64,000 bases of DNA. It comes from Hexactinellida sp. DTS-2022. Lineage: Eukaryota > Porifera > Hexactinellida. A program made the translations under genes and the position numbers. The stretch spans positions 1,922,001 to 1,986,000 of the forward strand of contig JAPNXP010000009.1 in assembly GCA_028753945.1 (NCBI GenBank), read 5' to 3'. Below are positions 11,343 to 22,665 of this stretch, in pieces. The notes under the pieces are model-generated. The model did not search any database. It was given only the letters and a program-made list of their open reading frames with translations, and was not told the DNA's origin. Numbering within the stretch: position 1 is the first letter of the stretch; each line of letters begins with the position of its first letter.

Positions 11343-11512
11343 GAGAGAAAATGAAATAATGTATTAATTAACTGATGTTGTTCAACAACAAATAATCATT
11401 TGTTTGGTTAGTTATTCTGCATTATGCATTAGTTATACGTACATTGTAATAATTATGAATCAACTACAATAAAAAAGTTATTTAGGCAATATTCCAGGCA
11501 GATTGGTAAACA

Positions 11513-14500
11513 ATGAAATTGAGAACGATTCTCCAAATAGTCAGACTTCTACTGAAAGTGGGTTCCTGCATACTATACATAGCTCAGACAATTCCTAATG
11601 ACACAGATAGCAACTACATCTATCCGAGTTGGTGTTGCCAAAATACAATTATTACAATACTGAAATATAGCAGTCAGCCACCTATCGACACGATTCTAAA
11701 CTCAGCCGTTAGGAACAATAATCTATGTCCAAGTCCTCTAATGCATAACTACACATTCAGTAGCCTCAATGGTGCTTTCCCGCTTTACCCAGCTTATATG
11801 GAATGGGAAACAGCTGGCCATTGTTACAGGTCGAACCTCATTAACTCCTCCTGTGATTGTACTATCACGTGTGGAACGGATCATATTTGTGCGAATAAAA
11901 TTGGAAGAACTAATAATACTAGCACTGAGGCACTGCCTTTGTGTAAATTTGACGAAACAGCTCTGGAACAATCATTCACTTTTCTCTTGAAGTTTATATT
12001 CTATCCGAAGAGTGTGCGGATTTGGGTTGCGCAATGCGCATTTGGGATATTAGACATGGGCGCTTCAGTCATTATCTCTCTATTCTCGTTCTACGCGGGC
12101 AGAAAGTGGATGAATTTCTTCGATATGCACAGTACTATTGACATTCTGCTAGGATTGATGTACACAGCTACATTGCTCTTCCCGCCCTGTCTCAAAAACA
12201 TATTCATTCCAAGTTTCCTCCAATGTATCTCTTGTGTATCGATCATCACGTGGTTAGTGCTGGATGTCGACACCTTCACGACACACCGTCGCTTTTTCAC
12301 ATACAACATTCAAAAAGGCATCAGCATAATCCTGAATGTTCTTGCATTCATTTTCATCAGCACATGTGCAATTGAGTATGTTGAGAGAGTTCAGATAGGC
12401 CAGAGGGAGGATAGTCAGCCGAAGAATCTGGCAGAAGCTACATATCTGTTGCTCATTACCATAACTACGGTCGGATATGGGGACTTCTCCCCTGGTACAT
12501 GGTTTGGCAGGGCACTCACGCTGATTGTCGTATTTAGTGTTCTACTGTACTTACCAGGGATAATAGAAGAAATGCTCGATACTTTCAAAGAATCTGGAGT
12601 GTATAGTCAGTCAGTTCATAGTTTGTCAGCTTCAAAATACATTATCATTTGCCTATCCAATCCAAAATTACATTTTTTGCTCGATTTTTTGAGAGAAGTC
12701 TACGCACAAGAAAACACAAAACTGGGGACCATAATACTTTCTCCGAGAGTGGTGGACCGAATGATAGAAACCCGGATGAATAGCCCTATGTGGCGAAAGC
12801 GCGTTCTAATTCTAACTGGGTCAGCTCTGAAATCGTTGGATCTTGAAAGAGCTGGCGTAAAGAAATGCATCGCTTGTTTCGTGATTTCAGATAGGCACTC
12901 AGACGAACCCGATGCCAGCGATCAGGAAACTATTCTTCGTGCTCACTCAATACACAGCTTCGCTCCGAACTGCAAACTTTATGTCTATCTCCTTAAAGTG
13001 GAGTACAAGCCTCTGGTATTGTTTGCTCGTAATGTTGTGTGTGAAGGGGAATTAAAACACGCAATATACGCTGCAAGTTGCGTGTGCCCAGGATTCTCTA
13101 CCTTTATAAGTCTGTTGCTACACACAACATCAGTGGCACCACAGGGCGAGAACGCAGTGTACAACTATTGTTCTGGAAATGAAATTTATGACATCGTGTT
13201 GAGAGACAGTAAGCTCCTAAAGGATATGATCGGAGTCGTATTCATAAACGCAGCACTTTTTATTCACAAAAAGTATGGCATTCTGGTGATAGCAATTCAA
13301 AAACAGGACAGTAATGAAATCCTATTAAACCCAGGGCGGAAGGTTACCCTAGAGCCGGAGGACAGATTGTTCTACATCTCGCAAACAAATGAAGAAGATG
13401 AAAAGGGAATGCAAGAAATGAGACGTGAAAACGAGAGCATTCAGAAAATAGCATCTCAGGAAGTAGTATTATTCAACCAAATGTCGATTGATGAGTCGAG
13501 AGACACAGACGATCCTACCACGGTATCTTGGACAACTCTATCACCCACCTCAACTGACTCCCCAGGTCAGTCTTCAAGCAACCTAATTCCTTTTGATTCG
13601 ACAGTTGGCAGAAATCCGTTATCACTCGATCTTGGTAACGATTCGAATATCGGGTCAAAAATTGTTTCTGAGCAGGGTAATAGTCTGAAACAGAAACAGA
13701 AGAGACAATCAAACAAAGTGGGTCCAACGCCAGCTCCGAAGAATGTCAAAATCGGAGCATTTTCATTCCCAACACACAAAGCTAATGTACAAATCGACAG
13801 CAGTGCTAAACAGAAACAAAGGCCAAACAAGCCTCCTACATTTAAAAAATTATACTCACAAACTTCTGAAGATGATTTTATAATAAGTGACTACACAAGC
13901 AACATGCAGCCTTCTCAAATGAATCTTACATTAGCCAAAGGTATTCCAAAACAATCTCTTTTCATGATCCCAGGGGGAAACAAGTACCACACAACTAAAT
14001 CTTGCTATCTTTGCTGTTTGCAAATCGGATGGAAGTATCCTTGCCATGAAAGCAAACGGGGAATCCCAGTAGCAAGAAGACTCAGTATTCCTTTTCAACA
14101 AGAACTGGACCTCTACCACCACAGCTACAAGAACCCGATCATAGTGATTGCTGACGAAGCAGGTCCACAGTTGTACAACTTCATTCTTCCGCTGAGGGCT
14201 GCACACATCCCAAAGAAGAACATACACCCGATCATACTACTGTTACCAGCGAATCCTAGCATACGATTCCTAGAAGGAATCTCCTGTTTCCCTCTGATCA
14301 AGTTCATGACAGGTCAAGCCAACAATGTAGAGGATCTCCTAATCGCAGGGATAGTTAGGGCGAAACTGGTGATCTTGTGTCTGGGGGATGGAACACCGAC
14401 AGAAAAGGAAGAACAGCACATGACAGATGCTACCAAAATACAAACATTCCTCAAATACAAACAGTTATTTCCTCGTACGAGATTCCTGGTTGAAATATTT

Positions 14501-15178
14501 CATCGGTCCAATATGGAAATACTCTGCTCGAAGAGAAGTAAATCGACAGATCTAAATGGTTTTCTCACAACTCCACATTTTATGTCGGGACAGGTTTTCA
14601 GTCCAAGTCTCCTGGATACGATCCTGTACCAATCAGCTGAGAAAGAGTACATCATCCGTCTGGTGAGGATCATGCTGGGCCTCGAGCAAGGTGCAGGCAA
14701 CCGATCACTTTCCAGCATTAGCCGTAATGTGCCAGAACTACGAAGCCTGCGCACCTATGGAGATATAATGGAGCGAATAGCAAAAGAATGGGACATGCTG
14801 TCTATTGGTATTTACCACTGCGAGTTTAAGGGAGAGAAAGACTTTGAAACGTATGAGGACTACCAAACTAATATCATGCCTTTCATCAAGGATCAACTTG
14901 ATCATATGAACCATGCTCTTAAATCGGTTTCTGATATGAAATTCAGAGAGTATGCGTACAAAGTGCTAGTGAACCCGGTGAGTAACATTGTAGTCTATGA
15001 GAGAGACATAATACTGGTCATAAAGTCAACAGAAATAAACGAAAAAGACCAAGAAAATAGACTAAGCTTAGGATCAGCCCATTCCATGAGCGTATTGCCT
15101 GAGATTTCCAACAATGAGAATTTAGATATCATTCAGGTTGTGGAAACGAGCACCACAGATCTAGAAAGTTATACGTAA
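11513..15178 (+). CDS. Slo2-family (KCNT-like) potassium channel, intronless
   Basis: The product (1221 aa) is a plasma-membrane K+ channel of the Slo2/KCNT type, a family gated by intracellular Na+ or Cl-. Visible: S1 at about residues 5-25, a long extracellular S1-S2 loop, S2-S4, pore with selectivity filter TVGYGD at 319-324, then two RCK gating domains (about 375-600 and 870-1200). Slo2 hallmarks are VVCEGELKHAIYAASCVCPG in RCK1 and SPSLLDTILYQSAEKEYIIR in RCK2. The S4 stretch lacks the regular arginines of voltage sensors, as in Slo2. A Ser/Thr/Gln-rich linker (about 650-830) joins the RCKs. Length is close to human KCNT1. Oddities: no intron over 3.7 kb, almost no cytoplasmic N-terminus before S1, and an S1-S2 loop of about 130 residues with nine cysteines and several N-glycosylation motifs. 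It is the only intact plus-strand gene here. Confidence 0.93.
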   Translation: MKLRTILQIVRLLLKVGSCILYIAQTIPNDTDSNYIYPSWCCQNTIITILKYSSQPPIDTILNSAVRNNNLCPSPLMHNYTFSSLNGAFPLYPAYMEWETAGHCYRSNLINSSCDCTITCGTDHICANKIGRTNNTSTEALPLCKFDETALEQSFTFLLKFIFYPKSVRIWVAQCAFGILDMGASVIISLFSFYAGRKWMNFFDMHSTIDILLGLMYTATLLFPPCLKNIFIPSFLQCISCVSIITWLVLDVDTFTTHRRFFTYNIQKGISIILNVLAFIFISTCAIEYVERVQIGQREDSQPKNLAEATYLLLITITTVGYGDFSPGTWFGRALTLIVVFSVLLYLPGIIEEMLDTFKESGVYSQSVHSLSASKYIIICLSNPKLHFLLDFLREVYAQENTKLGTIILSPRVVDRMIETRMNSPMWRKRVLILTGSALKSLDLERAGVKKCIACFVISDRHSDEPDASDQETILRAHSIHSFAPNCKLYVYLLKVEYKPLVLFARNVVCEGELKHAIYAASCVCPGFSTFISLLLHTTSVAPQGENAVYNYCSGNEIYDIVLRDSKLLKDMIGVVFINAALFIHKKYGILVIAIQKQDSNEILLNPGRKVTLEPEDRLFYISQTNEEDEKGMQEMRRENESIQKIASQEVVLFNQMSIDESRDTDDPTTVSWTTLSPTSTDSPGQSSSNLIPFDSTVGRNPLSLDLGNDSNIGSKIVSEQGNSLKQKQKRQSNKVGPTPAPKNVKIGAFSFPTHKANVQIDSSAKQKQRPNKPPTFKKLYSQTSEDDFIISDYTSNMQPSQMNLTLAKGIPKQSLFMIPGGNKYHTTKSCYLCCLQIGWKYPCHESKRGIPVARRLSIPFQQELDLYHHSYKNPIIVIADEAGPQLYNFILPLRAAHIPKKNIHPIILLLPANPSIRFLEGISCFPLIKFMTGQANNVEDLLIAGIVRAKLVILCLGDGTPTEKEEQHMTDATKIQTFLKYKQLFPRTRFLVEIFHRSNMEILCSKRSKSTDLNGFLTTPHFMSGQVFSPSLLDTILYQSAEKEYIIRLVRIMLGLEQGAGNRSLSSISRNVPELRSLRTYGDIMERIAKEWDMLSIGIYHCEFKGEKDFETYEDYQTNIMPFIKDQLDHMNHALKSVSDMKFREYAYKVLVNPVSNIVVYERDIILVIKSTEINEKDQENRLSLGSAHSMSVLPEISNNENLDIIQVVETSTTDLESYT

Positions 15179-15876
15179 TTAAATCAGAATTTTTTTATTT
15201 CTATATACAATACGTATGTTAACCCCAAATTTTTTATGTTTTTATCTAGCATATCACTCCTTTATATTAAATTATTATTATAGTGAAATCTCTCTCATTC
15301 GAAACGGGGAAAGTTTAAATGAGCACAATATTTTGATGTTTTAGGATACAAATTTCGATACTTAGGATGCGAATTTCGGTTGTATACAATTTTTAACCGT
15401 CCTCTTGTATATGTATTTACGAGAGGTGCTATAGGATATAAATATTTATCATCTGGATTTCTTTGTTTTAGTAAGAGACTTTAACCTACATTTTATAAAA
15501 TCTCCCCCCGGTTTACAAGGGCCGAGACCCGGTCGATCCCTAACTGTATCTGGCCAGTGAAGCCATGGCCTGACCACCAGGGAATGAAAGGCAAAGGTTC
15601 ACGAACGAACTTATTTAACTTCAACTGAACGAACTGAACATCGATAAATTAGAAATACTGAATAATTAATCATAAGTAGAATATAAATATAGGATATTAT
15701 ATATCACTAGAAAAGTAAGATACAAATAGATCACTACTCATACCTGCTTGTCATACCTAATAACTACCACCAACTCATCTGAACTGAACGAACTGATCTA
15801 ACAAAACGAACGAACTAAGGGAATAAGAAGATATTAAAAATCTTATTTTATAGCGTAATATTCCTTTATAATGTAG
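15179..15876. other. intergenic DNA with transposon remnant and a GC-rich patch
   Basis: TATAGTGAAATCTCTCTCATTCGAAAC near 15280-15306 looks like a single pogo-like end. A 110-bp GC-rich island at 15500-15610 (CCGGTTTACAAGGGCCGAGAC) is not explained by any feature I recognise. No gene seen. Confidence 0.35.
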
Positions 15877-16069
15877 TACAGTCGAAATCGGAATATTTTG
15901 TCCAATTCTTTTAATGGATAATTCGACAAAATAAATCGATGACAAATAAACCCGGTGGGATATCCATGCAAAATGGTATATATATATCATAATTTTCCTC
16001 GAATATTAGGACAAAATAGTCCGATAAAACAAAATAATCCGATGACAAAATAATCCGATTTCGACTGTA
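15877..16069. mobile_element. pogo-like MITE, family P1, copy 1
   Basis: A 193-bp element with 16-bp perfect terminal inverted repeats (TACAGTCGAAATCGGA and its complement), bounded by TA. The interior (ATATCCATGCAAAATGG, TCCTCGAATATTAGGAC) is the same as in the copy at 27156-27347, in opposite orientation. Confidence 0.8.
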
Positions 16070-16611
16070 TTATACATAGGGTTTGCAATCCCGGGATCCC
16101 GGCATCCCGATACATTTTCTCCCGGGATTCGAGACCAATCCCGGGGTTCAATAAAGTACTAGGAATCCTGATCAATTTGTTGTTGTTAAGTGCTAACCAA
16201 GTTCCTTTAATGCAAATCCTTTGATTTAATAATTAGATGTGTGAACTTAAACACGATGCTCAACAAGAATTATCATATCAGAGTTTACATTCGGCTCTCG
16301 GAAAACGCTCGCTACCCCGGCTGGCATGTGCATAGCAGATAGCGTGCTGTACGTATGATTCCAGGTGTTTACTACTAATTATTCTCTTTCATTAGTTACA
16401 CTTTTATCACTATTACACTCATTATACAGCACTAACGTAACATTTAGATCTATTAAGTTATGGTCCTTAAAAGTTTATTTCATTTATACTAGCTTTTCCA
16501 TACTATATTACGTGAAATGTTTAATCACGGGATCCCGGGATTGAGTATCGGGTCAATCCCGAATTCCGGGATTGGAAAATATGCCCCGGGATTGCAAACA
16601 CTAATTATACA
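16069..16611. mobile_element. hAT-like element with perfect 8-bp target duplication
   Basis: The element spans 16077-16603 (527 bp). The ends are TAGGGTTTGCAATCCCGGG and CCCGGGATTGCAAACACTA. The target duplication ATTATACA is perfect at 16069-16076 and 16604-16611. Both ends have clusters of CCCGGGAT palindromes. No coding sequence inside. Confidence 0.85.
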
Positions 16612-17627
16612 GTCAGATCTCCTTATTGTGAACAGTTTTTCGTCTGCTTTATATGAAAACTATATATTAGGAAGTATAGGAACAACCCCTATGGTCTCAA
16701 TTTAACAACTTAAATAGGGTTTGTACTAAATTGAGTTCGCGTATTATGAAGTCTCTATTATGAAAACAATATTTGGTCCCTTGAATGTTCACAGATGCGA
16801 CGCGAGGGTGGGGCAAGGTGGGGCATGTACCCCACCTCATTAATATAAGTGTGCCCACCAGGGGCGGCTGGCTAGCGCCACCACTGAATGTCTGTACTAG
16901 TGTATTCACTGTAATTTGGTTAGAAATAATTTGCAAAATTTAATATTCAGCAATAAAAGATCTGTTCTACCAACTATCAATTTTTATTTCGAATGTATAG
17001 TAGGGTAGTGTAGTTAAGTGGTACTATAATTTTAATCCCCATTATCAAAAATAGTGTGTGAATTAAATCCTAATGGTTTGGAAACTCCTGAATTCACACA
17101 ACTCTTATTGCACTAGTTTATATAACATCAAAAATGTGAACTGCAGTGGTGGTCTGGAGGCGATAACCTCGAGAATAATCCAATCATCATATCCAAAAAA
17201 TAGCTTCATGCCTGAAAACTAGTTGTGCTAATAGAAACTTTATGTCCAAGCATCTAAAATGACAACCCCCCTTTGAATAAATCCTGGATCCGCCCCTGGT
17301 ATACAACATCAAAATTGGGGTAAGCAAAAATGAGTTTCCGAATCTACCGATCTGTAACTTGTTAAGTTTAAAGGGCGTTTAATTTATTTGTGTGATTATA
17401 TGTAAAATATTACACGCTTTTGAAGAGACCCTGTATGTAAAGGTGAACCGAGGAATACATAGCTTAAGCTGTATTAAAGTTATCTTGCCATTATATTTGG
17501 TTGTAGTAGTATTTGAACATAAATTTCCAATTTCCACAATCTACCTGCTTGAGTATGCAGGAATGAACTATTAAATCTATACACAAGTGTAGTACAGATT
17601 CTACGCAATATCAGTTGTAGACTCATC
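16612..17627. other. intergenic DNA made of repeat fragments
   Basis: A pogo-like end (TATACAGTCAGATCTCC) lies at 16606-16622, partly inside the target duplication of the neighbouring hAT-like element. Positions 16713-16791 match 1201-1278 in reverse complement. Positions 16799-16885 match 30505-30612 (GAGGGTGGGG, CCCCACCTCATTAAT, GGCTAGCGCC). A hAT-like terminus, CCTGGATCCGCCCCTGG, lies near 17283-17299. No gene seen. Confidence 0.5.
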
Positions 17628-20600
17628 TCAGACGGTCCGTAGGTTTAGCGCTACGCTTGATCTGTTGTGTCTCAGATGGCTCTTCACCAGGTGCCCGGCA
17701 GCCAGAGCAGACATCAAGCTAAGCTCCCCGGCCAGCACGGTGCTGCAGATAAGTCGGGCAAGCAGACGGGCGTGTCCCCCAGAGTTCTCGAAATCTGGTC
17801 CCTCCACACCCATCATCTTCAAGCAGGCGCTCTGCGCGGGCAGGATGGTACCGCCCCCCACCGTTCCCACCTCGAGCGAGGGCATGGTGCAGGAGATGTA
17901 GAGGTCGTCCCCACTGGGCCCGTACGTCTCCATCAGAGTCATGCAGTTGGCGCTGCCCACCACCTGAGCAGGGTCCTGTCCGCACGCTATGAACATGGCC
18001 GCTACAATATTAGCTGAGTGTGCGTTGTACCCCCCCAGGGAGCCGGCCATCGCAGACCCCACCAAGTTCTTGGACAAGTTGAGCTCTACCAGAGCTCTGG
18101 CTGATGTCTTGAGTACTTGAGTGATCACCTAATGTAGAAATGTTAAAGTCACTTAAATAGATTACCTATGTTAGAAGAATTAGTGGTTACATTTCCAGGT
18201 ATGGTTGCCTCTGCTACGACACTCTTGCCTCTCCCCTCGAGCCAGTTCAGAGCAGACGGCTTCTTGTCAACGCAGAAGTTTCCACTGAGGGAGAGAATCT
18301 CCATGTCTGTGAATTCCTTGTTGAGCTGTGCCAGGGATTTTTCTGTTCCCTTCCCCAACATATTCATTCCCATCGCATCCCCTGTTAAAGCCTTGAAGCG
18401 TAGGTAGAGCATTCTTCCGGCTAAAGCAACCTTCAATGATGTTAGTCTACAAAATATTAAATGAAAATAAGTCGTGAGTTATATTCAGCACAAAGATTCC
18501 TGCATCTAAGTACCTTGCGTATCTGCTGGTAGAATCGAACCACGCCTTCACTTTATCGAAGTTTGCTTCTTTTTCCAACCAATTCTTCATCTCAGCAGCC
18601 CGGACAGCTGATGGGAATCTGACAACTGGTCCGCGACTCATCCCATCATTCGTCACACACGACTTTACGCCCCCTGCGCTGGTGATGGCGCGACAACCGC
18701 GGTTAGTACTCGCGACCAGACATCCCTCAGTGGTGGACAGAGGAATGTAGTAACTGATTCCGTCCATCAACAGGGGACCTGATACCCCAATTGGAACAGG
18801 AATGTATCTGTAGAAAAGTAGAAATAAATACAAACTATGTAATTATAATATTCCACTCACCCCAGCACATTTTCACAGCAGGCTCCCATCACCAGCTTAT
18901 AGTTGTAGTGCTCGAATGGGAGTTCTTGCAGCAGGTTCTCACCAGGCAGCTTCCTCTCTATCATCGCTCTCCTTACCCTCACTCCCCTCAGCGTGTCTCC
19001 CAGGGCCTCTTCCAGCTTGTACGCTTGGATGTACTTCTGTTCCACCAGGAATTCTATCTCCAGGTCGCTGAGGCTATTAGGCCCGGCTTTATCCGAATTG
19101 AATATCTCAACGCAGGTGTCGAAGGGCCGGGGCTCGGCAGGTGCCTCTCCTGGCTCCGCAGCCTCGCACGCCTGTTCGATATCCTCAGTGGAACTGTTCC
19201 CAGAAGTGCTCAGGAAGAACATTCCTTTCGACACAGGTGTGTCCACCTGCTCGTTACACTCATCAGCAGTCTGAGTGCTAGCATCAATCAGCTTCACAGG
19301 AACAGGTGTAGAGTTTTGTACAGTCTCGTCTGACTCACTGCTGTTAGCTCCCTTCGCAACTAAGCTCCCCGAGAGTGAAACTCTATTTGGATCTCCGCTG
19401 TACAAAGTGTCCTTCTGATCTATCAGTGTGTACTTGAAGACCATGGATAACAAGAATCCGAGAGTGATATATTTCTGGGGCGACAAGTGTGTCAGCTCGT
19501 GCACGACGTGTGTGACTACGTATAACGCGTCGGGCCAAGGAATGTCTCGACTCAGGACTGAGGCGAATGGAATTCTGTTGTTCATGTATATAACTGCTAG
19601 TCCGGCAAACATTATCAAACGCACCTATAAAACAATACAATTATGAATACAGAGAATACTCAGAGTAGTATTGCTCGCTATGAACAGAAATCACTTACCC
19701 TGTTAACAACATAGTTGCGTCCGACTCGGTGATTCCCTGCCATGGCCCGGGTTAAACTGTCCAGAGGCTTGAATGGCTCTGCCAAGGGGCCAGTCTCGAA
19801 CAGGAGAGCGAGAGCAGCCGGCAGGAATGTCATGAATAGAAAGTACGAAGCGATCATCCACAGGATTCCGAATAGACATAGCTCCCCTATGCCGGGCGCG
19901 GAGTATGAACTGAGAGTGATAATGGAGATTAGGAATATAAGCTCTAACGTCAAATCAGGGCCTACTAGAGAGATGCCTCGGCTAACACGAGAACACGCGT
20001 CATTCCTAGAACAAGATAAATGAAGTTAATAAATATTTACTCAGTTCATTTCAACTCTCCAGTTTCTATATTCCGGTTGATGATAATTTATGAATTAGTA
20101 TATGTATATCTGTAACATGGAAAGAGAACTCAAGAATGAAATGCCCAATACAAAGGTGACTATTCGAAAACATCCAATTTCTTGTTTATTTAAACGAGTG
20201 GTTCGAAACCTGGGTTCAACGGAGCGTCTACAGAATGTTTGATATTTCTTACAGGTGTTGATACAGGTTGGGAATCGCTGCTGTAAACATTAATTAAGCG
20301 TCTTATTGTATTAGATTAACTGCAACCAAGTGTTGATTTTGCCATATATATTACGTAAACGTATAATTTTTACTAATGACATGCGAGAGCAGGGCCGGAT
20401 TATGGCATAAGCTAATTAAGCTATAGCTTAGGGCCTCACAAGTTTAGGGGGCCTTATTGAATTGGGGGGGGGGGGGGGGGGCCTCATAAGTCAATATAGC
20501 TTAGGGCCTCACCATGGCTTAGTCCGTCCCTGTGCGAGAGGCTACCGAACTTTTGAGCATTATAAGTTGTACCTTGAAAACTAAACCCACGTTCTGCTAG

Positions 20601-21840
20601 TTTTAGATCGCGCCCCAGTTTAATTTCAAATTAAATTTCCGGTTAGAAATAGCTGGAGGCATATCCATAGAAGAGTTATACTACCTCATTAAATGGTCGC
20701 TCTTTTCAGTAAATTCTTAAAGAAACTTACTGAATTGTCACTAAAGACCTTAGAAGTTTAATACGTCTTATATTGGGTACGTATTTCGTATAGTACTTAT
20801 AATGAATACGTATTATACGTATACCTTACTTATAATATCGCGCTCATGGAATTTGCCTTGGACAACTTTCGGGTTAATCGTTATTATTGTATTGTTATAA
20901 ATCGACTCATAGTAGTCTGTATAGTACAAATTTGATTATTTGCTAGAGATTCAAAAATATACTACAGTATTAACTTCGAAAACATCCCAGGTTGATCATA
21001 GATTTAGCGTATAATACGAACTGATGGATAGCGTATTACGTATAATTAATCACGCGTATTAATCAACTTAGCTAAAGACTTTACCGAAATCAGGGGAGAA
21101 ATTTGTACCAAAATGTTTAATATTTGGTACATTTATTCCGCCCGGAGCATTTAACCAAGCCAAGGGGACCATTTTACCAAACCAACTCTATCGAATCCTA
21201 CAGGAACAGACTAGAAAACAACAATTTGAAATTACACTAACCTGTTTCTCGCTCCGTACGCATACATGCCGACCTGCTTCACCTTACCGAGATCTGTGAT
21301 GAAGAAGAAAAAAGGCAAAGCTTGGTCACATGTTGGAAGAGCATAACCGAATAAAATGAGACATTGGAACGTGAGCACGAGCGAGGAAAATAGCATGAAT
21401 ATTCCTATTATAGCGAAAGTGTACTTGTAGCCTAGCTTCTGGAGCTGATGGAACTGTGTGTAGAGGTATACAACTGCCAGACAGTTGGTGACAAGCGACG
21501 AGAGATTCTAAGAAAATAATAATTTGACAAGTACGTACATTAATTGAAATCCGTATATTAGCTCTACCTCCTCAACATCCGCATTGCTGCTAGACGGAGT
21601 CTCCAGTGGTATAGCCCTGAGCAGACTGCAGCTGACTACACACATTGTGAGGGTAACTATCGTACAAATAGTCTCCCAGGCGTGTGTAGCACAAAAATGT
21701 CCATAAGGTCCAACGATTCGTTCAAGTCTAACGTATATAGATTCAGGGACAAAACTGTAATGTTTCGACTTTTGGTGCTCTACATTCAGCTCTGTGAAAT
21801 CAAGATGCGTTTTTTTCAGAGGATGGTCAGTATCTGCCAT
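17628..21840 (-). CDS. HMGCR: 3-hydroxy-3-methylglutaryl-CoA reductase, complete, 7 exons
   Basis: The enzyme reduces HMG-CoA to mevalonate with NADPH in the ER membrane, the committed step of the mevalonate pathway. Exons: 21840-21568, 21507-21242, 20005-19699, 19624-18861, 18807-18514, 18446-18191, 18128-17628; phases agree and give 886 aa (human 888). The N-terminal half has membrane segments with a sterol-sensing-type region ([30 protein letters not shown]). A linker rich in Ser, Glu and Thr follows. The catalytic domain has [13 protein letters not shown] (Glu near 564), [30 protein letters not shown] and a C-terminal HLVKSH histidine. RHNRSS preserves the serine that AMP kinase phosphorylates in mammals. 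Sterol-dependent turnover is therefore plausible but not shown. Intron 2 (20006-21241) is 1.2 kb and contains a hAT-like MITE; the others are 53-78 bp. Confidence 0.97.
20382..20540. mobile_element. 143-bp hAT-like MITE in an HMGCR intron, with an 18-G run
   Basis: The element 20390-20532 starts CAGGGCCGGATTATGGC and ends TCCGTCCCTG (10-bp inverted repeats, one mismatch). A perfect target duplication TGCGAGAG flanks it (20382-20389, 20533-20540). Inside is a run of 18 guanines (about 20464-20481) and two copies of AGCTTAGGGCCTCA. Confidence 0.88.
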
Positions 21841-22665
21841 AATATAAAATAAATAAATAGTATGTGTAATTATTGTGTATACAAAAATCGTATTATTAAT
21901 TGATTCCCATTGTGGAAACTATATTTATTTAGTTTAGCAAATAGGAAATTGATAGCTGATCAACATAACATGAGATATGTGGAATGATAGGAAGTTATCT
22001 GTAAAACTAGTGGTGTGCAACATGATCAAGTTCAAATTATATAGAATCTGACATAGCCTTTATGAATATAAATCTGACTATAGCTAACTAATACTAAATG
22101 TTTAGCTCTGAAAATACTCACGAGTATTGGAGTAGAATAACTTGTGAAGAACCAGAAAGTGTAGAAGCATTGTGGAAGTAAGGTTGAAATGTGTACTTGA
22201 TTTGATTTGATTTGTTGAATATATAGTGTATTTGCTTTGAGAAAGTCCTACAAAGCTGATATCACGTCGAATTAGGTACGCAATTCATTTTACATAATGG
22301 TCTAACTAAATTCAAATCAAAAATACCCAATACACATGGATATTTTTAGCTTTGGAAATGAGAGTAAAAATAACTTGGCAATATTGGGTAAAGTCTGAAT
22401 TACACAATATTTGGATAAATTTGATTGATTACATACATAACGTAGTTATCTATTATTCTAATATTAGAATCCGTCTTTTTACCAATTAATTAGACTAATT
22501 TAAAATAGATTCTTACCAATAATTATTTGTATTATATTACGTAGTTGATAAAACGCATCTCTGTTAGTTTCACTGCACGCAAATAAGTTAACATATACAT
22601 TTGTAGACAAAAACCACAGATATTAACAATAGAGAATATGTGTTCCTAACCAAGTAGTGTATGTG
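21841..22665. other. intergenic DNA upstream of HMGCR, nothing recognised
   Basis: AT-rich; presumably holds the HMGCR promoter and the 3' region of the DHHC gene. I see no canonical sterol-response element. Confidence 0.35.

Noticed and set aside
18791..19333. 180-codon plus-strand open frame inside HMGCR
   Set aside because: Antisense shadow of the well-supported HMGCR exon 4; no family resemblance.
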